A stretch of DNA of 64,000 nt from assembly GCA_037042915.1 (NCBI GenBank), contig CM073201.1, positions 1,178,001 to 1,242,000 of the forward strand. The letters are read 5' to 3'. The stretch comes from Auricularia sp. M13. Taxonomy: Eukaryota; Basidiomycota; Agaricomycetes; Auriculariales; Auriculariaceae. Numbering within the stretch: position 1 is the first letter of the stretch; each line of letters starts with the position of its first letter. The position numbers and the translations under genes are program-made. The notes beneath the pieces were generated by a model that made no database searches, was not told the origin of the DNA, and saw only the letters and a program-made list of their open reading frames with translations. Positions 22,002 to 34,174 of this stretch are shown piece by piece.

Positions 22002-23667
22002 ACTGCTCGGAGATCCCGGTCTGGACTTTTTCTGGATACTCGCACGCAACGAATGGGCTGGACTGCATCCTGTGTATTTCTCTTTCAGTGTTTTAGAGTA
22101 CTGTATCGCTGTTGGACGTCATTTTCAGGGATTCTCTGCGCCTCGACTTGTATCCGAGTCAGATGTCCTCGTGACTCGAAACACGGTGCGATCGGTGGTA
22201 CTCATCCTTGGGCTCCATGATCCAATCCCCACGCTCGCGTGCGGACCTGCGCTGCATCGCCATTCCCAGTTGGGAGCGCCTGGCGTCTCGGGGGAACAGC
22301 GCCGCGGAGAGATTAACATTCGCATCGGCTTAACAAATCAACAAGTCACGTTTCGCAGGCGGATTTGCCGCCGCCAGTCCAGGTGACCGCAATGTGCATC
22401 TCTACCTCAGCTCGAAAGTCGGTTCCGCGCAGCCGTACAGTAATTCCCTGCGGTGGCAAAGGACGACGCGCTCATTAATCGGTCGGCGGACGCGGATATC
22501 CCGCTCGGACTTGCCGTCTTGAGAACGGGAATGGTTTATGACTCTGAAGATTCACTCGGTTTAACCCAGGACGGAGCTGTCATGCCGTCATATCATATTA
22601 AAGCAGCGGTCGGAGGGGGACATCGGCCGTGTGCACTGGCTTTCCCGCGGGCTGGCGCGTCCCGCACAGTGCTCCGTTTCGCGCATACATGCTCAGTCGA
22701 TGCGCATTTGGGATCAAATCTGACTCGATATTGCGCTCATTAAGCTAACATCGCGCCTAGCTATGACTTCGCTGCGACTCTGCGAAGGACACGGAACAGC
22801 ATCAGCACCGCGGCCGCGGACGTATAAAGCCTTCTTCGCTAGTGGAAAATATGCTCTCATCATCCCAGACACAGTTCCCCAGTCCCGCAAAGAGATTCTC
22901 TCAGCTCTTACCTCTCGGATAGCCTATACTAGCTATCCTCACTTCTCCACTCAAGCAAAACTCAGAATTTATATCATGTGTGCGCCGCGCCCCAGTTGTT
23001 CCAAGCACCCAGACTGATAGTTGTCGTAGCTTCTCGAAGCGCAGACTTCACCGCGCAGCTGCACAATGCGCTCCAGGCGAGGGGGCAATACAACGCGCTG
23101 ACATGGCGAGAGTACACTGATGGCCCGCGCCACGCTCCTCAGTGGACAGTAATTGCATACAGTACGTGGGACGTCTCTGAAGTTATCGACTAGCACGGAC
23201 TGATATTGATATCCGCTCCTCCAGTTAACGGCGTAGAATATGGCAGGGGTACTGCGCCTTCCAAGGCAGCCGCGAAGAGCCACGCATCTCGGATAGCCCT
23301 GCAGCACCTCGGATATCGCGTCTAGCGGTGCGAGTCTGAGCCGCGGAATCAATGTTCCTCAATAGGAACTAAACTTCATTTTCTTCCCGAGGACTATCAT
23401 TTATACTTCTTTGTCTGCCTGCAACCCGTTATTCGCCAACTATGTATCAATTTGCCTTTCCCTCATGTATAAACACTGTACTTAGATCATGGACGCTACT
23501 AGTACTATGCATCTCCTCTTTGCAAACAATAAACCCGATTTGCTGAATGTGATGAAACTCCGAACGCTCCGGTGCTGAGAAAACTCCAGTTCGAATCGCT
23601 TCATAGTCATGGTACACATATAAACACAAGATTGGCCGGGAGGCGTTGATGAAGAGCCGTTCAAGAT
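22002..23667. other. Intergenic 1.7 kb; isolated TATA-like site
   Basis: Between the convergent muskelin and BAR genes. A TATAAAG at 22823-22829 is followed by an ATG near 22850, but the frame closes after about 23 codons and no splice continuation was convincing. Open frames at 22453-22743 and 22978-23193 resemble nothing. A short transcript or non-coding RNA is possible but unsupported. Confidence 0.4.
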
Positions 23668-24876
23668 CTAGTTCGCACCGGCTCCTCCACCACCACAGAT
23701 CGAGAGTTCCTTCATTTCCTGGAGAACACCCTCAACCTGGAGGCATTTGTAAGAGAGTAGCACCGTGAAAACTCCTAGTTCATACCTGGGCATCGAGCTG
23801 GCCGGTCGCATAGTCGTCACGCACTGAGTCCGCAAAGTACCGTTGTACGCCGCCCATCTTCTCGTATCCCTCCTCCGCGAATTTGCATTGCATGCGAATC
23901 ATGGCCTCGAAGGTCGGGTCAAAGTAAGGGACGCGGAGATCGAGGAGTTGAGGAAGTTCAGTCAGGAGCTGCTCGTTCATGTACTCGAACACCTCTTTGG
24001 CATCATCGTGTTCTTGTTGCGCCTGCATTAAACTGATCAGCCATTGTCGGATATGACGCTAACATTCATACCTTGGGAAGTTTCGTAACATCCTCGCTGG
24101 GCTTGTCGATGAGTTTCCGCACTTTGCTCCGCGCGGAATCGTAATCCAGAAGCTGATCGCCATACTGAGTAGCATGAACGGCTTGCAGACAGATTGCACA
24201 CCTTCTTGTTGCGCTTGGAAATCGTATCATTGATGATGGGGAAGTATGCACACATCTTGCCGAGCGGCTCGAGCACACATGTCCGATAGGGCGCGTCCTG
24301 TGGCAGAGCGTGATTAGCACGAGTATAACACGCGAGGACTGGAACGCACGAGCTCGCGCCCAATCCCAGCGTCAAGGTCGTCTACAGAGCGCTTGTAGGC
24401 GTGGCACGCCATGGCGCCGTCCGACGTGCGGTCGGCTGCACCGTAGAATACGTCGATCGTATCTGCCAGGCGCGTCTGCGCCGCAGTCATGGCTGCAGGG
24501 CTTCAGAGGAGAGCCAGGTGCGCATGGAAGCCGTACGTACCGCGCATGGCGTCTAGGTACGCCTTTGCCTCCTTCTGCAAGGCATTGGTCTCCTTCTCGA
24601 AGCTGCGGGCTGCGGTGAGCGAATCGCAAGACCAGGGACTGTCGGCTCACATCTTGTACTTGGCCTCTTCGTCTGCAAATTCACGGTCGACAGTGCGCTC
24701 TATTTGACCGGTCTTTTGCATCAACTGCAGAGAGCTGACTTCAGCGCCGGCGCCAGCGTCATCGGCATCGGGCGCACCGTGGTCCCCGCGCGGTTGACCG
24801 ATTTCTTGAATCTGGCGCTCGCATTAGCGCATGTTGAGAGTACAAGCGCAGCGCTGGCCTACCCTGACCAACTCAT
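23668..24876 (-). CDS. BAR-domain protein, Rvs161/Hob3 type
   Basis: Exon 1 is only 14 nt (24876-24863, MSWSG); exon 2 continues FKKSVNRAGTT and the next LMQKTGQIERTVDREFADEE, the amphipathic N-terminus of Hob3/Rvs161 proteins. Later exons encode MTAAQTRLADTIDVFYGAAD, PLGKMCAYFPIINDTISKRN, LLDYDSARSKVRKLIDKPSE and LLTELPQLLDLRVPYFDPTF; the protein ends LQEMKELSICGGGGAGAN. This covers a complete N-BAR fold of about 260 residues without an SH3 domain, as in Rvs161 rather than Rvs167. Such proteins form curved dimers (in yeast, Rvs161-Rvs167 heterodimers) that tubulate membrane at endocytic necks and organise cortical actin and cell fusion. The tiny first exon is why a start codon is not visible in simple open-frame searches. 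I saw no truncation. Confidence 0.92.
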
Positions 24877-25220
24877 TGTGTCGCGCGTAAGAGATGGACA
24901 GCTGGGAGCAGGTGACGGCGAGGAACGGATGGTACAAACTCCGAAATCGTCGCGTTCCTCTCTTCCACGAGGCCTTTTAGTATTACTGTATCTGGAACCT
25001 TGCATAACGGCGCGGATATGGTTGTGCACGATGGCTTTGACTAGTGCAAGTCGTGCCTTGTCTTGCCTACACCGCAGGCCAGCAAGCTCTGCTTTGCACT
25101 AAAACGTTTCAATGACATTGTTTGACCTTCATGCATAGGAGATGCAGGGTTGGACATATCCTCCACAACAGGATAAACTCATCACCATGAACCAGAAATC
25201 GTTACAGTGCTCAAATCGAC

Positions 25221-26476
25221 TCAAATCAAGGGTTCCTCAGCAGGACGATCCTCGGGCTCGCCTCCGCCATCGGAACTGCTAGGTCCCAACAACGGGCGCG
25301 TGTGAAGAACCCACAGCAGCGTCCTACGAGTACGTGTAAGTCATATGAGAGATGACCGCCGGGCTGGATCTCATTTCTCACCCCAGTACCACAGGCTGCA
25401 AAAGCCAGAACGGAATCGACACGTAGAACTCGATTGCCTTCGACTGGGTATCGACGTGCAGACCGACAGCCATGGTCGCAATGCATGCCAACATCTGCAA
25501 GGCGAGGAGCGGCGAAACAATGCGCACCATGGCGTCGGCAACCTGATCTAGGGATCAGACAATGCAACACTCGCGAATATCACGACCACGCACAGGGCTG
25601 CTCGAGCCTGCGCTTTTGGCCCACCTGGACGCAAAGAACGACGATACCAGGATGTTGCCATACTCGAGGAAGACGACGATCGGGAATCCCCATGAGACCT
25701 GTCGGTTGACGATGGAGACCATCCTGAGGACAAAGTACGTCAGCTATGTTGGCGACCGGACAGTCGGAATTAGATGGACGTACATGTAGTCGACCGCGTT
25801 CGGGCTGCAATGGTAGGAGACGGTTGTCAACTGCCTATCAAGGGGCAACAGATGACGGATACATACGCGCAAGTCCACCAGCCATCCGAGCTGAACATGC
25901 CCTCGCAGACGTTGTTCGCGAAGGACGTGGCGAACAGCGAGCCCTGGATCACGAAGAACAAGACGAGGTCGCAAAGGCCTGAGATCCATCTTCCGCGTTC
26001 ATTGGGGATGAAGAGCTTTCCGGCGGTGACCTCGAAGAAGACGGCCTTGGCAGCAATGAGGGTGAACAGGGTGTAAAGTCCATTGAACAGAGCCGTCAGC
26101 GCCTGCAGATAGAAGTGAGCGATTTCCCTGAAGTGCCGTCCGTCTTGGTCTTTGAGCAGAGCCGCGGAAACACCAATGAAGGTGGCGTGCGAGATGGCGA
26201 GAGCCAGTGTGGCCGGCCAAAGAAAATGCCAGGCAACCTTGGAGTAACCGTCCTTGGGCTTGCGGTGGGTGAGCTGAACGCCTCCAATGCCTAGGGTGAT
26301 GGCAAGCAGGACACTCTGGAGGGATCAACTGAGATTCATTCATCGACTACGACTACAATCAATGGACTTACGCTGAAGCAGATGATCTGAACAGCCCCAG
26401 CATGGTAGGATGCACGCGCCGAAAGTCCATAGTCGTTCCTCGAGCCGATTGGAAAAGGGTAACTCTGATGAGACAT
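25221..26476 (-). CDS. Polytopic membrane protein of unknown function
   Basis: The ATG at 26476 starts MSHQSYPFPIGSRNDYGLSA; the first exon ends IICFS and joins SVLLAITLGIGGVQLTHRKP. Further exons encode hydrophobic segments WHFLWPATLALAISHATFIG, LQALTALFNGLYTLFTLIAA, LVLFFVIQGSLFATSFANN, a region VSWGFPIVVFLEYGNILVSS, and LLALQMLACIATMAVGLHVD with FYVSIPFWLLQPVVLG. I count about seven likely transmembrane helices, total near 320 residues, ending in a short Glu/Pro/Asp-rich cytosolic tail (stop at 25221). The layout recalls seven-helix fungal membrane proteins, but no diagnostic motif (retinal lysine, pheromone-receptor or sugar-transporter signature) is visible and I do not assign a family. 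Splice sites are canonical where inspected; the middle junctions are approximate. Confidence 0.7.
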
Positions 26477-27705
26477 GTCGTGTGAGAGTTGTACACGATG
26501 CAAGGACGGATGCCGGCACGCTTTATAGCGCCGAACACCCTCGGTATCAATGGCTGCGCATCGGTGCCGCGGAGATATCGTCGGTCTCTCGCGAGTCCGT
26601 GGTTGGGCCTCACGACTGCGCAAACGCATGGAACTTCCTGACTTGCTACTCTAGGACAGTCAAGCTGCGCGTACGCAGTCCAGCGCCTGAGAACTAAGAA
26701 GAGTTTTATCTTAAAGGGGCAATAATAGGGACTTAGATTAGCGCGCCTTTCGCAGCAGAGACCCGTAGCATTAGACCGCTGAGATAGACGGGCTTCGCAT
26801 GTCATTGACAACGCGGCAGTTGAACCTGCAGATTCAAAAACGCGATCGATGTACTAGACACGGTCACGTGAGCTAGAGAAGGCATATGTGCAGTGGTGCT
26901 TATATCACAAAGTTAACCGCGAGAACCATTCCCTTCAGTGCTGTCCGTAGGTGCCTGAAGTGTGGGATGATTCCCGTGGTCATCGATGGCCGCCACTGCG
27001 CTCCGCAACCTGGCGAAAAACACCCGCGGCTTCGCAGACTGCGAACCGCAGGCGATCTGCTGCAGTTCATTCGGGTATAGATTGGAAAAAAAAAGCCACA
27101 CAGTCGGGGGTAGATAAGAGAATATTGCTCAGTACAATGCGCTTTCAAGGCCACAATGTCCGCGATCTTTTAGGCGTTCCGGCCCAGAGTCGAGCACGGA
27201 CAAGTCCAACGGAATGGCAGAGTTATTGAAGTATATGCTGTGAAAATATCAAAGAGAGGACTCAACTTAAAGGCTGGGAACCCGGAGATGTCCCCTCTCA
27301 GAGCATTTTGCCTGCGCATTGCGCATTCATTGAAGTATGTTGAAGCCCGTGACGCGTGCTGCTCCGAGCCCAGCCGCAGCCAACAGGTATGGATTTTAAG
27401 CATGTTTCGCAAGGACTTGACTACGGGACCCTGTCGCAGCAGACTACTGCAGGGACACGTCCTGAACACGTCTCGGTGCTGTCAATCTGTTCATGTTGCA
27501 GTTTGCAGCCGCATATAGTAACAATTCCCCATGATTTTGACATTCTCTTATCACGTGGTCTCCCTGGGAGCGCCTCCCGACAGTGAGGCCTTTGCCCAGA
27601 AACCACGACGGGGTTATCCTTCTAGAGCCGTCCTGTCGGACCGATCGGACGCATTACACGTATTCATTCTCCGCATTATCGGCTTGTTTTCTTCCGTCAG
27701 GTCAC
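26477..27705. other. Divergent intergenic region, nothing recognised
   Basis: Lies between the membrane-protein gene (-) and the GTPase gene (+). Short open frames occur on both strands but with no family resemblance. No TATA element flush to either gene was noted. Confidence 0.45.
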
Positions 27706-28739
27706 ATGTACCATCTACTGAAAGGACTATATACACACCTTACGCGGTAGCGGAGTCTCTCCTCTGGCAGTTTCCATCTTGCTGAGCGAGCGTGAGGTAG
27801 CAAGGAGGAGTTTTCCGTTCTGATACTCGGTATGAGCCCCCAAATCGACATTCATCGGGTATACTCAGTTGCCTAGGTCTTGACGGCGCTGGGAAGACGG
27901 TAACTCCTTTTATTGGTCCGAGATTCAGTCTTGAACTGCGACCAGACTTTCCTGGAGAAGATCAAGACCCTGTATTCCGATTCTCCTGGGCTGCCACCAG
28001 ACAAGATTGGTCCGACAGTCGGCCAGAACAGTGCGCACCATCGTCACGGCATCACCATCGTCGCCTGAACATAGTACAGTCGGAAAGATTACTCTTCCGT
28101 CCAGCGTTCTGCAATTTTGGGACCTGGGCGGTCAACGGAGTCTCCGCGCTCTCTGGCCGCGCTACTTCGACGAGTGTCACGCCGTCGCATTCGTCTTGGA
28201 CGCTGCGGATCGCGACAGGCTGCCTGAAGCGTGGGAAGTATTTGGTGCGGTATTCTTGCTTCAGTTGCAATGACTTGGGTGCTGCTCACACCCCTGCAAT
28301 GAACAGACAGTGTTTTCTCCGCACCGCAAATCCTCGGAGTGCCGCTGCTTCTGTTAGCGAACAAGCAAGATGCACCAGAAGCCATGTCGATCGAAGAGGT
28401 ACGCGAGAGCTACGATTCGTGGTCGGCACAACATGCGCGGGATCAGGCGCAGCGTGACGACGACGCGCGAGAGGCAGACGAGCGTCCGCTCTCTTCCAAC
28501 AACGGAGAACGCAGTGCAAGTCTCGATGTCATGGCTATTTCTGCCATTGAAGGGTGGGTCGATATAATACTGTTTCCGTTGGCGCTTATACCAATGTGGT
28601 CGCGTCTTCAGAACAGGAGTGCGTGCGGCAGTCGACTGGCTCTTCCTGCGCGTCCAGAATAGTAGAAGAAGGTGCGCGTCACATTTTATAGATGAACCTC
28701 CAGAGTATCTGACGCAAGTTATCAAGAGGGGACTCATAA
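27706..28739 (+). CDS. ARFRP1/Arl3-type small GTPase of the trans-Golgi
   Basis: Begins MYHLLKGLYTHLTRKEEFSV, the N-terminus typical of ARFRP1 (yeast Arl3). P-loop GLDGAGKTTFLEKIKTLY is built from three exons; then switch 1 KIGPTVGQNIGKI, switch 2 FWDLGGQRSLRALWPRYFDE, NKQD (LLLLANKQDAPE) and SAIEGTGVRAAVDWLF. In yeast and animals this GTPase, N-terminally acetylated rather than myristoylated, is docked by Sys1 and recruits Arl1 and GRIP-domain golgins at the trans-Golgi; that role is inferred. The residue after Met is Tyr, as required for the acetylated form. An Asp/Arg/Glu-rich insert of roughly 20 residues precedes the SAIEG motif. The last exon is my best guess: an intron at 28672-28726 would end the protein SRRGDS; without it the frame runs on to 29044 and would overlap the neighbouring gene. 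Convergent with the SDR gene, about 190 bp apart. Confidence 0.88.
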
Positions 28740-28929
28740 GGGGCAGCTTCATGCCTTGCATATGTCTTCTCTATCGCGCAGCGACTGCACATTTGCACCT
28801 GCGCATAACGTGTTCACAAGAGATTGACAAGAAACGTATACATATTCAACAAGCGAGCGTGGGTATGTCGGGCACAGCAGAATACCGCGACGCCTGCGGT
28901 TCTCTGCACTTGAGAAGAAATGCTTTCGC

Positions 28930-30392
28930 CTACGCATTCCAAGTGCCCTTCCAGATAGCCGCGCCGAAGGCAATAGCGACAGCGAACACCAGCATCTTGG
29001 TGCCGAAGAGGTCGAAAATGTCGCCCAGCGTGCGCGCTGTCTGACGTAGCGACCCGACAGTGCCAAAAACCTTGGCGCATCGCGAATTCAGGATTTTGTA
29101 GGGTCTAGGACAGCGATGAGCCACCAACTAGTGTCACGGCCAAAAAGAAATTCGACAGTTACCCTTCGTCTAGAATGTCGCGGTTGAGTCGGAAAACCTG
29201 GGCAACGTCAAATTAAAGCTATTTAGGCGCCAGATGCACAAACCTCGCCGTGGTCTGGTATCGTCCATACACAGGCGTGTGTCGCTGGGTCGGGATGTGT
29301 TGCTGCGGCAAAGATTGCACCACTGCAGAAAACAGTTGCTTTCAGTTTATATCTTCACTAAAAGTAGGATATCTTGACCTAACACGGCTCATCCTCGCGA
29401 ATGGGATTCCAGCCAGAAGGAACCGTACGGCGGGATCGACGATAGCGGTGTCCGTGAACCAGGGCGCGATAACACCAAGGCGGATTTCCTGGACAGTAAA
29501 TTGGTCGTAGAGAGATCCCATAAGGCCAATAATTGCGTGCTTTGAAGCAGAATATTGATATCCCGAAGGAATGCCCATGATGCCGGCTGCATGATTGGAG
29601 GACGACAGCATTAGACAGTCTGTTCCGCCGAGCGGTCCCGCGTACCCATGCTTCCTATGAAAATAATGGCTGGAAAGTGTCAGCAACCGTAGGAGGACTA
29701 GAAGATCAACGGTACCTTTGTTCCAGTTCTGCTTGTCGTGGCCGAAGTAGAACAGCGTCAGTTGCATAGCTGTGCATGTGAGGCTCGACGTGTATGCAAC
29801 GCAGTTTTCAGCAGCGCACTGTAGAACACGGCCGTGAGATTGATCTCGAGTGTCTTGAGCACCGGCTTGGTAGGCTCGCTGCCGCGGAGACTGTCGCGGA
29901 TGCCTGGGTGCTCGTTAATCCCAGCGTTCGGAACGACTAAAGTAATCGTTAGACTGTGAAGCAGAACCGGTGGGACGCTGCAGCGGACCAATATCCACCG
30001 AGCCATATGTCTTCAGGGCCAGCTGGAAAAGAGCGTGTTGCTGCTCCCAGTTCGTCACGTCGCAAAGCTGAGAGACGGCCTCGCCGCCATTGCGGACAAT
30101 TTCTTCAACTACCTTGGCCGCAGCGTCGGTCTGCACGTCGCCAATGACGACTTTGGCCCTGTAAGACAACTTTTAGCTGAGGACAAGGATGCACTTATTG
30201 GACATGAGCACGAACCCGTGGCGGGCAAAGTCGAGCGCGGCCTGGCGACCAATGCCATTGCCACCACCTGTTGTTGGTGGGTCCATTTGCTCAACGCAGC
30301 AGGACATAAAGGCGCATACCAGTTATGAGCACGACCTTGCCTGCAGCGCGACTTGCGTGGGCGAACAGGTCTGCGTCTGTCACGGTGCTCAT
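28930..30392 (-). CDS. Short-chain dehydrogenase/reductase with C-terminal membrane tail
   Basis: Starts MSTVTDADLFAHASRAAGKV, followed across the first intron by the dinucleotide-binding motif LITGGGNGIGRQAALDFAR. Later exons give AKVVIGDVQ (acidic residue after beta-2), VPNAGINEHPG (NAG motif), and the active-site YQYSASKHAIIGLMGSL (Y-x-x-x-K). A short exon reads AIFAAATHPDPATHACVWTI and joins VFRLNRDILDEG. The last exon ends TARTLGDIFDLFGTKMLVFA plus VAIAFGAAIWKGTWNA, a hydrophobic helix at the very C-terminus. This is a classical NAD(P)-dependent SDR of about 330 residues; the substrate is not evident. The tail could anchor it to the ER or peroxisome surface. Asp in GDVQ at the end of beta-2 favours NAD over NADP. 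Active-site Tyr and Lys are intact. Confidence 0.85.
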
Positions 30393-30775
30393 CGTGGTCG
30401 TGGTGAGAAAGCGTAAGCCTGTACGGAACCGCGCATTGTACCCTGCAGCCAACGATCATCATGTCAGTTGAACTCTCCCGAATCCCGATCAGGGAGCGGC
30501 AATATGCATCTGCCTGGTGTACCTCTCAAATGCACACTGTCCTTCCGCATCGGCGATTGCGGAGAGCTGATAAATACTGTAATTGTGGAGACGGATAGAT
30601 ATCATTCTGGTCGTTATACAACTGCGTCAAGATCCTACAGCAACTTCCTCTGCATTGGATATACAAGGACGCGAATACTCTCCATCTATAGTCCGCTCAC
30701 ATGCATGCTACAAATGGCGACGACACTATATGTTACTGGTACGCGAGCAGCACGAAAGCACACAAGAAGTCAAAA

Positions 30776-33700
30776 TCAGCGCCTCCCAATACCACGAAGA
30801 GCATGCTGAGTCCGTGAGACGAGATCCTGCCACCCTTGCTGCATCCACAGCCAGCCGTCCTCGAGCGCCCCTGTCAGCGCACCGCTGTCCCAAAGAGACA
30901 TCTCGCCCTCCAACGTGCTATCGGACACACTTGTCGCGTTGAAGCGCAAGACGTCCTTCACACTGACCAGTCCCACGAGGCTGCCGTGCTGCTCCACGAG
31001 GATTACTCGCGGACCCATACACCGGAACAGCTTCTCTACAATATCCAGCGACATTTGAGGCTGGACGGTGATTGGAGTCTGACAAAGGGTTTAGAGCTGC
31101 TGCAATAGTGCAAGCTGAACGTACCTGATTCACCCACGGCCACAAGTGGAGAATTTCAGAGTTGCGAGCAGTCGCATTCTCAATCAGCTCCGCAACTTCC
31201 CCTTCCTCGATACCCATGGCAGCTCCAGAGGTCAGCGGAACGGACGGTGGGTATCCGTTGACCTGTGAGTTTCGCCTAGTCCGCGTCTCTTCCACGGTGG
31301 GCTGCGCGAAAGAGCACTCGGTGTGAGGAAGAAAACCACTGGTTCTCCGAGCGCGTCCTATCCTCAAGTCAGCTCGCAGGACAGAAATACTCCAAGTAGA
31401 CAACGCACCAAGGACAAAACGCAATTCTTGGCGCTCAATGTATCCGAGCAATGTGCGGCTCGCATCAGTTGATACGATCGGGTATCCTTGCACCGTCGAA
31501 TTATCCAAGAATTTCTCTGCGTCGCAAGTCGTCAACGCAAACGAAGGCAACGAGCTATTGATACTAACCTAACTCTTCCGCGGTCATGCCGCGGGCAGGC
31601 AGGGTGAGTAAGTCTTTACGCATCACCAGCGACACTGCAAAGATACGGGTTGGCAGGGTTTACGGCGGATATGAGGGGGCATACCTGGCACATTTTCGTG
31701 TGCCTCGTCCTCGTCCTCCTTATCGTGTAGGTAAGGAAACCCGTTGAAGCGAATCATTTGGTCGGCAATGCCACCCGAACCAAACCAGTCCCCCACTGAC
31801 TTGGTTACAAGCAATACAATCTATACACGTTTTCAGAGTCAGACCACACAGGCAAGAGTTGCGCACCATGAGTGGAAGAACATAAGTAAGAGCCCCAGTC
31901 AACTCGAACATGATCACTACCACACTGACGGTGATGCGCATGACGCCGCTGGTGATCAACAAGCAATTAGCGATAATGTAAAATTAGGCAGCTCAAAGAC
32001 TAACCCGAGAGCCGCGGCAGCTCCAAGCAAGGCGTAAGTGCCAGGTGTGATGCATGGTATATCTTGTGGGCACTGGCTGAAGTATCCAGCCGTCGGATTG
32101 GCCCTGCCCATCCATGTATCAGGACCAAGTAACCCATGAAGCACATAGAGCGCAACACCCACCGATACATCGCCTTGACAATGATACCAATCATGCGTCC
32201 AAACGTTGCGCCGACAGCCATGGAAGGGATGAAGATGCCTGCTGGAACGCGGCACCCATAGCTGACAATGACAAAGCCGACTCTGAAGATCGTAGCAAGG
32301 AGAAGCAAGTTGACCATGCGCCATTGCGCCCACGTCTGACACAGGTTCTCATAATCGCCGCCGCCGTCGCACTCACGGAACAAGATAGCCAGGCTCTCCG
32401 TCATGTCGATTCGGAGGAACATGTTGAAGTACCCGAAGAGCGCGGTGAGCGCCGCGAGCGCGACGACCTCGAACACAGCGTGGTCGGCAAGGTATTTGCG
32501 GCGAAATGCCTGCACCTGCAAGTTGAATTTGATGACGAAGGAGCCGTAGAGTCCGCCAAAGACGCCGATGATGACGAAGAAGGGTATCTCGAACCAATAC
32601 CACGAGCGGTCGTAGGTGACCTGGAACAGGACGAGCTTTCCGGTACGAAACGGGTTCATGGCCTACGAAGATAATGAATAACATGTCGATACAGTCTTGC
32701 TTGCACCTGGAAACTCACAGACAGCGCCATCGTCGCGACCAACGCACAAACGAAGCTGCGCCACATCGTCCGAATGGAAAAGTTGGCAGTCATTTCCTGC
32801 AGGATGAGTGAGCGAAGTGCTGGCTTGAGACTAGCGATAATATGATACCTCAATCGAGAACAATACTCCACCTATGGGAGCACCGAACGCAACAGCTACA
32901 CCCGCAGCACTTGCGGCAGTGAGCATTTCGCGCATCTTGCCTGGGAATACGTTAATAGAAAAGTTCTGAACACTTGTGCGGGAAGGGAAGCACCCTGACT
33001 ACGAGAAACATGGCTGAACATGCGTGCGACCACGTTCCCTATGCAGCAGGCCACATGGACTGAAGGGCCTTCTTTGCCAACAGACAACCCTGACGCGATG
33101 GCCAATGGCTATGATAGAGGTGAATCTCGGTGTAAGAGGGTTGCAGAAGGTGCGAACCAGCGTCAAGCTCTTGAGTGCAAGGGTGGTGAATCCAAGATAG
33201 CCTTGCATAACGAAACCCGCAATGATGCACTTGATTTCCGAAATGCCTGACCCTGCGGCATACTTCGCAAATGTCTTGACCAGATGCGCGGCGACATAGG
33301 CAAACATTATCTATGATGGACCGTAAGCACAAAGAGCGGGCGAGCAGATGGAGCGCACAGAGAATATCACGTAGATAATCCATGAGGCTGCGAAGTACTC
33401 GCTCCATGGCCGCCACGCCTGGCATGCCATGTGCTCATCGCTGACTTGTGTGCAGCACGACTCCACGTTGAGCCACCAGCCCTCGCGACAGTAGCCAGTC
33501 CTCAAGTCGGCGAGCCATTCAGTGAGAATGGAAATGAGGGCCGCGTTGACGCCAATTAATGCGCCTTGTACATCATGAGTATGGGAGCTCGATAGGGTTG
33601 CAAGGTTCGTACCAACAATGACAATAACCAGCCAGCTTTGGCCGGCAATGAGAAACCTCTTTGCGAGTACGGCGATTGAACGTGACGTGAGGCGCCCATT

Positions 33701-33966
33701 CTGAGCGCGTAGCAATACGTGGTTCGCTCTGGTCTCGCGCGCACGTCGGTTGCGCTCAATGACTGAGTCCTTTATCCAGTCTACGATACGCCGTTAACTT
33801 GCGTGGCCGCGAGCTGGTAGTCGGTTGAGCAGACCTATCGTCGAGAAGTCCTCATATTTTCTGGAGCGGGATGAGTACCAGAAATAACAAACTACCAGAG
33901 CATATACCTGAGTCTGTCATATTCTTCTTCATCGTCCTCGCTAGACTGCAGCGGCGCAGGCTGCAT
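30776..33966 (-). CDS. CLC chloride channel/exchanger, Gef1 type
   Basis: Intron-rich gene. Exon 1 (33966-33908) starts [20 protein letters not shown] and joins [20 protein letters not shown], the conserved cytosolic lead of fungal CLCs. Membrane exons show [20 protein letters not shown] (anion-site helix; Ser instead of Pro as in Gef1), [16 protein letters not shown] (gating Glu), [13 protein letters not shown] and [20 protein letters not shown]-like sequence in the exon about 32200-32290. The C-terminus has a CBS pair: a first CBS about 31.4-31.6 kb and a second with [33 protein letters not shown], near the end. Yeast Gef1 acidifies Golgi/endosome compartments and supplies chloride for copper loading of Fet3; a similar role is inferred. 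About 790 residues, the usual size. The start was chosen from the acidic frame preceding the conserved lead, 208 bp from the stop of the upstream gene. Confidence 0.92.
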
Positions 33967-34174
33967 CGACGGTCAAGAAGAGCGGCAGGTTCGGAGTTTA
34001 GCGCCTGCGCGCCTGCATGCCATCGTATCTCCGACTCCTCTGAACGATGCATTTCACGAGGAGAGTCGGCACAAAGATTCTTCAAGTCCACAGATATGTA
34101 GTTGTGATTTCCACTTCGCTGCGAAAATTATATCATACGCTTTATTCGGCTAGCAAGACGTCCCCGTATGACAT

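Noticed and set aside
28619-29044. Extended C-terminus of the ARFRP1-type protein to 29044
   Set aside because: It would add about 140 residues unlike the family and run antisense into the SDR coding exon; a 55-nt intron with a short end is more likely.
28930-29230. Separate tail-anchored SNARE-like gene
   Set aside because: The exons join in frame to the SDR upstream through AIFAAATHPDPATHACVWTI, so this is the C-terminus of the dehydrogenase.
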